A DNA stretch of 64,000 nucleotides from Cyanobium sp. NIES-981 (GTDB lineage: Bacteria; Cyanobacteriota; Cyanobacteriia; PCC-6307; Cyanobiaceae): contig CAMDEM010000006.1 of assembly GCA_945896675.1 (NCBI GenBank), positions 27,288 to 91,287 on the forward strand. Direction: 5' to 3'. Of this stretch, positions 57,639 to 64,000 are shown piece after piece. The translations under genes were made by a program, and so were the position numbers. Every line of letters begins with the position of its first letter. Position 1 is the stretch's first letter. The notes under the pieces are model-generated. The model saw nothing but the letters and a program-made list of their open reading frames with translations. It made no database searches and had not been told where the DNA came from.

Positions 57639-57717
57639 GGGGCCGAAAACCGCAGCGGCGGCAGCAAATCCCCCCGATCATCCCGCGCCGCCCCAAGGGC
57701 ATCCGCAAGGAGCAAGT

Positions 57718-58599
57718 TCAAGGGACCGGATCAAAGCGCATGCTCAAATCCAGCCAGGGGCTGCGGGTGATCGGAGCACTGGTGGAAATCAGATCAATGC
57801 CTGTGGCGCCGTAGGCCTTGAGCTGGTCGGGCTGCACCCCTGAAGCCTCCAGCACCACAACCCGGCCAAGCCTGGCTGCTTCAGCCCGCAACTGGGGCAC
57901 TAACGCCGCCAGCTCCGCCGGGCTGAATTCATCCAGCAGCACGCCATCGGCACCGGCCTCCACTGCCGCCAGCGCCTCGGCAGCGGTTTCAGCCTCCACG
58001 ATCACCCGCGCCGGCCACGGGGCTTGGAGCCGCACCGCCGCCACCGCAGCGCCCACGCCCCCCGACCAGGCCAGGTGGTTTTCCTTGAGCATGGCCGCGT
58101 CGTCGAGGCCCATGCGGTGGTTACGCCCGCCCCCGCAGCGCCCTGCATACTTCTCCAGCAGCCTCAAACCAGGGGTGGTTTTGCGGGTGTCGGCCAGGGC
58201 CACGCCCATGCCCTCCAGCTCAGCCACCAAGAGGGCCGTGGCGGTAGCGATCCCGGACAGCCGCATCGCCAGGTTGAGGGCGGTGCGTTCCCCTGCCACC
58301 AAAGCCGTCGCTGGACCGTCGAGCCGCAGGAGCGTTTGGCCCGCCACCACCGCCTCCCCATCGGCCACCAACAGCTGGACCGTCACGGCCGGATCCAGCA
58401 GCTGAAACAGCGGTTCCACCAACACCCCCCCGCAGAAAATGCCGGCTTGCTTGGCGATCCACGAACCCTTACCGCGCACCCCAACCAGGGCTGGTGCCGT
58501 GAGATCACCCCGGCCCACATCTTCGCTGAGCCAGGCCCGCAGGGAGGGCTCAAGGGCGGGGTTGGCGAGCAGCGCAGCAGCGCAAACGGGTTGCATCAA
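57718..58599 (-). CDS. nadC: Nicotinate-nucleotide pyrophosphorylase (QPRTase)
   Basis: NadC turns quinolinate and PRPP into nicotinate mononucleotide in NAD synthesis. The 293-residue protein has EDVGRGDLTAPAL, ERTALNLAMRLSGIAT, DTRKTTPGLRLLEKYA and NHRMGLDDAAMLKENHL, followed by VLLDEFSPAELA and LEASGVQPDQLKAYGATGID. It starts inside the stop of the secreted-protein gene upstream (four-base overlap). Together with nadK this window has two NAD(P) genes, though far apart. Confidence 0.96.
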   Translation of the reverse strand: MMQPVCAAALLANPALEPSLRAWLSEDVGRGDLTAPALVGVRGKGSWIAKQAGIFCGGVLVEPLFQLLDPAVTVQLLVADGEAVVAGQTLLRLDGPATALVAGERTALNLAMRLSGIATATALLVAELEGMGVALADTRKTTPGLRLLEKYAGRCGGGRNHRMGLDDAAMLKENHLAWSGGVGAAVAAVRLQAPWPARVIVEAETAAEALAAVEAGADGVLLDEFSPAELAALVPQLRAEAARLGRVVVLEASGVQPDQLKAYGATGIDLISTSAPITRSPWLDLSMRFDPVP

Positions 58600-59390
58600 G
58601 GTCGCTGGTGGGCCAGGTAGCCCACGGTGAGATCACCGGGATCGCTCTGGATGTAGAGGTAGCCGGCCCCCGAAGCGAGCAGCACAACCCGGTAGTTGTA
58701 GACGCCCCCCAAACCATCCACCTCCCGCAACGCGCCCAGGCAATCGGCCTCCAGATTCAAGCTGCCGGTGTAGGGAGCCTGCTGGCGTTTGCCGCCATAG
58801 CTGGAGACGGCCAGGCCGCTGACCTTGCCGCCCTGCCACTGTTCACGCTGGATCACGGCGTTGGGCTGCCAGCTGCCTGAGTGAAACGTGAAGCCCTGCT
58901 GCTGGCTGATCACCAAACCATCCAATTGGCTGACGTTGCAGGGGCGTTCGGGCTGGGGAAGGTACTGGGAGGTGAACACCACGCCGGCGCTGGTGCCAAT
59001 CCCAACCTTGGGCCGCCCTGCCCCATCAAGAGCCACCTGGGCCGGCATCAGCCCGGAGCGATCCGCCCGCTGCACCGCCAGCCAACAGCCCGGCATCACG
59101 GCATAGCTGGCGAGGTAGCGCTGCTCCACAAACAGCTTGCCCTGGCGGCTAAAGCGCACCCCTTCAATGCGGCCATTGGGCAGCCAGCGCTCCTGGGCCA
59201 ATTCCGCCAAGGGGGTCACGCCCTTGCGCCCCTGGCCCATCACTACATAACGACCCAACTGGGGCGCCGGGCAGGCCAGCGGGGTTGCTGGGGCCGCCGG
59301 TATCGCTGCCGATGCCTGCGTGGCCAGGGCCATGGCGACCAACACAGCAGGGGAACGGTCGACCAGGGCGCGCACGGAGGGACAAGCCAA
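58596..59390 (-). CDS. Exported protein of unknown function
   Basis: I do not recognise this family. The 264-residue protein has a signal-like N-terminus (PAVLVAMALATQASAAIPAAP) and no membrane helix after it. Five Cys appear in the mature part, so disulfides are possible. The chain is beta-rich by eye, with SGAGYLYIQSDPGDLTVGY near the end and a middle (GIGTSAGVVFTSQYLPQPERPCNVSQLDG) that may form one domain. It lies between mnmE and nadC in a close run of reverse-strand genes and overlaps nadC by four bases. Confidence 0.72.
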   Translation of the reverse strand: MACPSVRALVDRSPAVLVAMALATQASAAIPAAPATPLACPAPQLGRYVVMGQGRKGVTPLAELAQERWLPNGRIEGVRFSRQGKLFVEQRYLASYAVMPGCWLAVQRADRSGLMPAQVALDGAGRPKVGIGTSAGVVFTSQYLPQPERPCNVSQLDGLVISQQQGFTFHSGSWQPNAVIQREQWQGGKVSGLAVSSYGGKRQQAPYTGSLNLEADCLGALREVDGLGGVYNYRVVLLASGAGYLYIQSDPGDLTVGYLAHQRP

Positions 59391-59420
59391 AAACCTTTTG
59401 GCCTTATAGCCCCGGGGGTC

Positions 59421-60842
59421 CTATTTGCCGATGCAGAAGCGGGAAAACACACGATCGAGCACGGCCTCGCTCACCTCTTCACCGGTGATCTCCCCAAGGC
59501 TGTAAACAGCCGATCGCAGATCAATGGTCCAAAAATCCCAAGGCAGCTGCTGCTCCGCCGCCTCGAGGGAGCGCTGCAGGCTGGCGGCCGCTGCGGCCGC
59601 CAGATCCCGCTGGCGGGCATTGAGGGCCACCTGGAGCCCCTCCAGGGGGCCTGCTCCACAGCGCTCTAGAAGCAGGGCCACCAGGGCATCGCGCCCCTCG
59701 CCGGTGAGAGCACTAAAGCGGCCATGGGCTGGGTCGTTGGCTGGGTCGGTTGGCTGCGGCTCCACCCATTGGTCGAGCTTGTTGCCAGCCACTACCAAAG
59801 CCACCCCCTCGGGCACCAGGTCGCGAAGGGCCTGGTCGGCAGCGGTCCAACCGGCGGTGAGATCAAACAACAGCAGCACCAGATCGGCACTGGCGAGGGC
59901 CTCCAGGCTGCGATCAATGCCCAGCTGCTCCACCCGGTCGTCGGTGGGGCGGATGCCGGCGGTATCGAGCAGAGTGAGGGGTACGCCTTCAAGCACCAAC
60001 TGGCTCTCGAGCAGATCGCGGGTGGTGCCTGGGACGTCGGTCACGATGGCCCGCTGCCTGTGGCTGAGCAGGTTGAGCAGGCTGGATTTGCCCACATTGG
60101 GCCGGCCCACAATCGCCACCCGCAGGCCTTCGCGCAGCAGCTCGCCCTGGCGGGCCTGCACCACCAGGTCCTCCAATGCGCCCAGCACCGCCGTGAATTC
60201 CGCCACCACGGCCCGGCCATCGAGGGGCGGCAAATCCTCTTCAAAATCAACCCGCGCCTCCAGTTCGGCCAACTGATCCAGCAAGCGCTCCCGCAGAGCG
60301 CTGATTTGCTGCTGCAACCCCCCATCCATGCCAGCCATGGCCAGCTGGGCAGCCCGGCGGCTGCGGGAACACACCATCTCGCTAATGGCTTCTGCCCGGG
60401 TGAGATCCAGGCGCCCGTTGAGGAAAGCCCGCTGGGTGAATTCCCCTGGCAGGGCTCGCCTCGCCCCGGCCGCCAACACCAGCTCGAGCACCCGCTGCAC
60501 TGCAACCAATCCGCCATGGCAATGGAGTTCCACCACGGTTTCCCGGGTGAAGCTGCGGGGGGCCCGCATCAACAAGAGCAAGGCTTCGTCCACCCGCTGC
60601 TCGCCAGCGGGATCCACCACGTGGCCGTAGAGCACCCGATGGCTTTCCCAGCTCTGGCTGCCTGGGGCCACAAACAGCTGCTGACCAATGGCTTCCGCCC
60701 CAGGCCCGGAGATCCGCACGATGGCCACGCTGCCCTCCCCCGGAGCCACCGCCGTGGCAATGGCCGCGATGGTGTCGAAGCCGTAGTCGTGGTCTTGCCC
60801 GTGATCGTGGAGGTAGTCGGAACCGATGGAGGAAACCATCAC
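59421..60842 (-). CDS. mnmE: tRNA modification GTPase MnmE
   Basis: MnmE, with MnmG, adds the cmnm5 group to U34 of certain tRNAs. The 473-residue protein has the folate-binding N-terminal domain (DTIAAIATAVAPGEGSVAIVR), a helical domain and an inserted G domain: GRPNVGKSSLL, DVPGTTRD, DTAGIR and NKLD. It ends RFCIGK, the catalytic C-terminal Cys motif. The first 24 residues (MVSSIGSDYLHDHGQDHDYG) are an extra His/Asp-rich lead-in. Confidence 0.97.
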   Translation of the reverse strand: MMVSSIGSDYLHDHGQDHDYGFDTIAAIATAVAPGEGSVAIVRISGPGAEAIGQQLFVAPGSQSWESHRVLYGHVVDPAGEQRVDEALLLLMRAPRSFTRETVVELHCHGGLVAVQRVLELVLAAGARRALPGEFTQRAFLNGRLDLTRAEAISEMVCSRSRRAAQLAMAGMDGGLQQQISALRERLLDQLAELEARVDFEEDLPPLDGRAVVAEFTAVLGALEDLVVQARQGELLREGLRVAIVGRPNVGKSSLLNLLSHRQRAIVTDVPGTTRDLLESQLVLEGVPLTLLDTAGIRPTDDRVEQLGIDRSLEALASADLVLLLFDLTAGWTAADQALRDLVPEGVALVVAGNKLDQWVEPQPTDPANDPAHGRFSALTGEGRDALVALLLERCGAGPLEGLQVALNARQRDLAAAAAASLQRSLEAAEQQLPWDFWTIDLRSAVYSLGEITGEEVSEAVLDRVFSRFCIGK

Positions 60843-60855
60843 CCCATTTCAGCGG

Positions 60856-61041
60856 TTAGCTGGCCAGGCCGGGGAACACCATCAGATCGATATGGCCCCC
60901 ACTGGGATGGCGCCATTCGCGAAATTCCGCCGCCAGGGCCCGCTGCTCGGCGGCCAGGGATTGGGCCTGCAGGTCTTGGAGGCGCTGGTGCACCAGGTCG
61001 AGGGTGCTGTCAATCAGTTGGGCCGCTTGCTCGGCGGTCAT
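60856..61041 (-). CDS. Small conserved-looking protein of unknown function
   Basis: A 61-residue frame from ATG 61041 (MTAEQAAQLIDSTLDLVHQRL) is mostly helical with a Gln/Ala/Leu-rich coiled part, ending HPSGGHIDLMVFPGLAS. The track begins at 61119, adding 26 residues that look unlike protein. It lies 13 bases before mnmE and on the same strand as relA/spoT. I know of no function. Confidence 0.6.
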   Translation of the reverse strand: MTAEQAAQLIDSTLDLVHQRLQDLQAQSLAAEQRALAAEFREWRHPSGGHIDLMVFPGLAS

Positions 61042-61137
61042 GGCTGGGCTCGCGAAGGCTGGAGCCTTTGTAGATACAGAACCCGGACCCAGTTGTAGCG
61101 AAGGGCACTGGGCCGCCAACCAATGAAGCCAGGAGCT

Positions 61138-63498
61138 TCAACCAATCCCCATCCGGCAGATGTCGAGCACATCGGCCATCGAGCCGATTTGGTTCATGGT
61201 GTTGGTGAGCTGGCTGGCGCTGTCGAGTTCCACGCGCAAATCAATCCGAGCCGGCTTGCCTGCGGCGGTGCGCACCCGGGCATCACTGACGTTGATACGG
61301 TGGTCGGAAAGGCGCATCAAGATGTCTTTGAGAACGCCGACCCGATCCAGCACCTCGATCCTCAGCTGCACGGGATAGCGGCGGTTTTGGGCCGTTGAAG
61401 CCGGATTCCAATCCACCAGCAACCGCCGCTCCGCAGGCACTTGGGCAACGTTGGCGCAATCTTGACGGTGGATGGTGATGCCGTGGTTGCCCAGGGCCAC
61501 CGCCCCCACGATCCCCTCCCCCGGCAAGGGGCTACAGCAACCGCCGAGGCGGTAATCCAAACCCTCCAAACCCTGGATCGGACTCGAGCCGCCGGGGGCC
61601 AGGGGGGCTGGATGGCCGGCATGGGCCGGGCCCACCCCCGCTGCCACCTGCTCATTGCTGAGCACCGGGGCAGCAGTTGCGGAGGCCAGGCGGATTTCTT
61701 CGCGCAGGCGGTTGATCACCTGCTGCAGGGTGACGCCACCAAAGCCAAGGGACGCCAGCAAATCTTCGGTGCCAACCAGGTTGCAGCGCTTGGCCACCTT
61801 GGCCATCGCCTCCCCATGGAGCAGGGCATCAAAGCCATCCCGGCCCAACTCCCGCTCGAGCATCTCGGTGCCGCGGTTGATGTTCTCGTCGCGGTGGCTG
61901 CGCTTGTACCACTGGCGGACGCGATTGCGGGCCGTGGGGGTAGCCACGAAGTTCAACCAATCCAGGCTGGGATGGGCCGCCTTGGCGGTGATCACCTGCA
62001 CGAAATCGCCGTTCTGGAGGGGCGTTGCCAGGGGACACAGCCGATCGTTGATCCGCACCCCTTGGCAATGGTTGCCGATCTCGGAGTGGATCCGATAGGC
62101 AAAATCCACTGCTGTGGAGCCCTTCCGCAGGCCCACCACATCGCCGTTGGGGGTGAACACAAACACCTCCTCATCGAAGAGGTCTTCCTTGATTGAGGCG
62201 AGGTAGTCGCTGCTGTCCTGCCCCCCGTCATCTTTCTGCCAATCCACCAGCTGGCGCAGCCAGTTGAAACGCTCGGTATCCCCCGCACTGGCTGGGGAGC
62301 CCCCTTCCTTGTATTTCCAGTGGGCGGCAATGCCGTACTCCGCCATCTGGTGCATGTCGGCCGTGCGGATCTGCACCTCAATGGGCCGGTGGCGGCCGAT
62401 CACCGCCGTATGCAGCGACTGATAACCATTGGGCTTGGGCAGGCCGATGTAGTCCTTAAAGCGTCCAGGGATGGGGCGGAAGGTGTCATGCACCACCGCC
62501 AGGGCCCGATAGCAACTCTCCAAATTCGGGCAAAGGATCCTGAGGGCCGCCACGTCAAAGATCTCGTGGAAGGCCTTCTGCTGGCGTTGCATCTTGCTCC
62601 AGATGCCATAGAGGTGCTTCGGCCGGCCACTCACCTCCACCCCATCCAGGCCCACGGCGGCGAGGCGGTCGCGAAGGAGTTGAACCGTGACCCCCAACCG
62701 CTCCTCGCGCTCACTGCGCTTGGTGGCCACCTGCTGCTGCACATCCCGAAAGGCCTCGGGCTCGAGGATCTTGAAGGCCAGATCCTCGAGTTCCCACTTC
62801 AGCCGACCAATCCCAAGGCGATTGGCCAAAGGGGCATAGATCTCCCGGGTTTCGCGGGCAATGCGCTGCTGCTTCTCGGGCTTAAGGGCACCCAGGGTGC
62901 GCATGTTGTGGAGCCGGTCGGCCAGCTTGACCAGCACCACCCGAATGTCACTGGCCATCGCCAGGAACATGCGCCGCAGGTTTTCCGCCTGGGCTTCGGT
63001 GTGGTTCGTGAAATGGATGCCGCCGAGCTTGGTGACGCCCTCCACCAGGGCCCGAACCTCCGCCCCAAAATGCTGCTCGATTTCCTCGGGGATGACGTCG
63101 GTGTCCTCGACAACGTCGTGGAGGAAGCCCGCCGCAATCACCCCCGGACTCGCGCCGATATCGCGCAGCAGATCGGCCACCGCGATCGGATGAATGATGT
63201 AGGGCTCGCCGGTGGCCCGAAACTGACCTTCGTGGAGTTGGTAGGCAAAATCGAAAGCCGCGGCCAGCAGGGCTTCCCCATCGGTGGGGCAGCTGTCCCC
63301 AGACCCCGGGGGAGCATGCTCGATGCAGCGCTGTAGCCACTCAGGCAAGGGCACCCCATAATCCGCGGGCGCCTGAATCGGGCGCCTGAGCTGCGGAGCT
63401 GGATCCAGCTGCTGATCCAGCTGTGGGGGCTCCAGATCGTGGATGGCCCTGGGCATCCCATCCTGCGAACTTTTTCCATCGTATGCAGCCGCCGTCAC
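61138..63498 (-). CDS. spoT: Bifunctional (p)ppGpp synthetase/hydrolase
   Basis: This RelA/SpoT homologue makes and breaks the stringent alarmone. The 786-residue protein has the HD hydrolase domain (AAGFLHDVVEDTDV, then VKLADRLHNMRTL), the synthetase domain (FHEIFDVAALRI, NGYQSLHTAVIG, RTADMHQMAEYGIAAHWKYK), a TGS domain (EVFVFTPNGDVVGLRKGSTAVDFAY), a Cys-containing linker (GCCSPLPGEGIVG) and a C-terminal ACT domain. Both catalytic halves look intact. It starts 41 bases from the divergent ABC ATPase. Confidence 0.96.
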   Translation of the reverse strand: MTAAAYDGKSSQDGMPRAIHDLEPPQLDQQLDPAPQLRRPIQAPADYGVPLPEWLQRCIEHAPPGSGDSCPTDGEALLAAAFDFAYQLHEGQFRATGEPYIIHPIAVADLLRDIGASPGVIAAGFLHDVVEDTDVIPEEIEQHFGAEVRALVEGVTKLGGIHFTNHTEAQAENLRRMFLAMASDIRVVLVKLADRLHNMRTLGALKPEKQQRIARETREIYAPLANRLGIGRLKWELEDLAFKILEPEAFRDVQQQVATKRSEREERLGVTVQLLRDRLAAVGLDGVEVSGRPKHLYGIWSKMQRQQKAFHEIFDVAALRILCPNLESCYRALAVVHDTFRPIPGRFKDYIGLPKPNGYQSLHTAVIGRHRPIEVQIRTADMHQMAEYGIAAHWKYKEGGSPASAGDTERFNWLRQLVDWQKDDGGQDSSDYLASIKEDLFDEEVFVFTPNGDVVGLRKGSTAVDFAYRIHSEIGNHCQGVRINDRLCPLATPLQNGDFVQVITAKAAHPSLDWLNFVATPTARNRVRQWYKRSHRDENINRGTEMLERELGRDGFDALLHGEAMAKVAKRCNLVGTEDLLASLGFGGVTLQQVINRLREEIRLASATAAPVLSNEQVAAGVGPAHAGHPAPLAPGGSSPIQGLEGLDYRLGGCCSPLPGEGIVGAVALGNHGITIHRQDCANVAQVPAERRLLVDWNPASTAQNRRYPVQLRIEVLDRVGVLKDILMRLSDHRINVSDARVRTAAGKPARIDLRVELDSASQLTNTMNQIGSMADVLDICRMGIG

Positions 63499-63539
63499 AA
63501 ATCCACGGATGTGCGGGTCTGCGGATCCAAGCTGGGGCG

Positions 63540-64000
63540 ATGACCAGGCCCGTACTCACGATTAACAACCTGGTGGTGCACTACCCGGGGGCTGCGCTTC
63601 CCACCCTGGACGGCCTGGATCTGAGCCTCAAGGCCGGGGAGCGGCTGGCCTTGATAGGCCCTTCCGGTTGTGGCAAGAGCACCGTGGCCCGCGCCGTACT
63701 GCAGCTATTACCAGAGGGCAGCCGCTGCACCGGGGAGCTGGAACTGGCCGGCCAAGACCCGAGGCGGCTGAAACGCCCCGCCCTCAGACGCCTGCGGGGG
63801 GAAGCGGTGGGCCTGGTGTTCCAGGACCCCATGACCCGGCTCAACCCCCTGCTCACCATTGGTGACCATCTGGCCGACACCCTCGAGGCCCATCGCTCGA
63901 GCTGGCGCCACAAGCGCATTCAAAGCCGGGCCACCGAGCTCCTGGAGCGGGTGGGGATCAGCCCAACGCGCTACGGCAGCTACCCCCATGAATTCAGCGG
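63540..64000 (+). CDS. Peptide-type ABC transporter ATPase, truncated by window edge
   Basis: About 153 codons run from ATG 63540 to the window edge with no stop. Walker A is GPSGCGKST, followed by the Q-loop QDPMTRLNPLLTIGDHL and RWRHKR-like helices; the signature motif and Walker B lie beyond the edge (PHEFSG is the start of the signature region). The NPLLTIGDHL pattern is typical of oligopeptide/dipeptide ATPases (DppD/DppF and YejF types). Substrate unknown; it may be a fused two-ATPase protein. Confidence 0.9.
   Translation, partial: MTRPVLTINNLVVHYPGAALPTLDGLDLSLKAGERLALIGPSGCGKSTVARAVLQLLPEGSRCTGELELAGQDPRRLKRPALRRLRGEAVGLVFQDPMTRLNPLLTIGDHLADTLEAHRSSWRHKRIQSRATELLERVGISPTRYGSYPHEFS

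Overview
The window is dense, GC-rich chromosome from a cyanobacterium, most likely a picocyanobacterium of the Synechococcus/Cyanobium group. The evidence is the gene content: chlM, phytoene synthase and desaturase with a plant-type zeta-carotene isomerase, most of a phylloquinone (men) pathway, eight subunits of the cyanobacterial NDH-1 complex (M, F, D, E, G, I, A, H), the regulators RpaB, RbcR and a PedR-like protein, and chloroplast-type Ycf34. I found about 70 genes, the first (radA) and last (a peptide-type ABC ATPase) cut by the window edges. There are no tRNA or rRNA genes, insertion sequences, CRISPR arrays or prophage genes, and no gene-free stretch longer than about 150 bases. It reads as a core genomic backbone rather than an island.

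Layout. 0-9.9 kb: radA, the response regulator rpaB, the lipid-initiation run plsX-fabH-fabD-plsC, the reverse-strand ycf34-tsaB-ydcF group, cca, an RNA-binding protein and an alpha/beta hydrolase. 10-19 kb: crtP-crtB, ndhM, a DUF3172 protein, rbcR, the Z-ISO homologue, ndhF and ndhD. 19-30 kb: scpA, a sugar nucleotidyltransferase, metF, a PedR-like regulator, a CYTH phosphatase, nadK, and a reverse-strand gltA-ndhA-ndhI-ndhG-ndhE operon preceded by a DUF3352 gene and sixA. 30-43 kb: rhodanese, hrcA, trpB, a SUI1 factor, cysC, a transporter, purE, nagA, chlM, a GIDE-domain membrane protein, a pseudouridine-synthase-like protein, a LuxR-type response regulator, a cysteine desulfurase and rsmH. 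43-50 kb: ndhH and the phylloquinone cluster (thioesterase, menE, menC, menA, divergent menF). 49-54.6 kb: gshB-grxC, frameshifted prfB, a 52-residue membrane protein, ybeY, dgkA, pabA/trpG and a degenerate metallo-beta-lactamase-fold protein. 54.7-64 kb: a long reverse-strand run spoT/relA - small protein - mnmE - secreted protein - nadC - argS - hisC, then the ABC ATPase.

The genes group around the photosynthetic membrane: lipids, carotenoids, chlorophyll, phylloquinone and the NDH-1 electron-transfer complex, with redox and light regulators (RpaB, RbcR, PedR-like, glutaredoxin) interspersed. Packing is extreme: several convergent pairs share stop codons inside a four-base CTAA or CTAG, and two divergent pairs have start codons overlapping or six bases apart.

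I did not find a convincing new defence or mobile system. The best leads are a repeat-bearing N-terminal extension on PlsX whose repeats differ only at synonymous positions, a RING-less MUL1/GIDE-like membrane protein beside chlM, a pseudouridine-synthase homologue lacking the catalytic Asp, a secreted metallo-beta-lactamase-fold protein lacking its metal motif, paired G-rich spacers in the ndh operon, and a hydrolase that seems to need a non-standard start codon.
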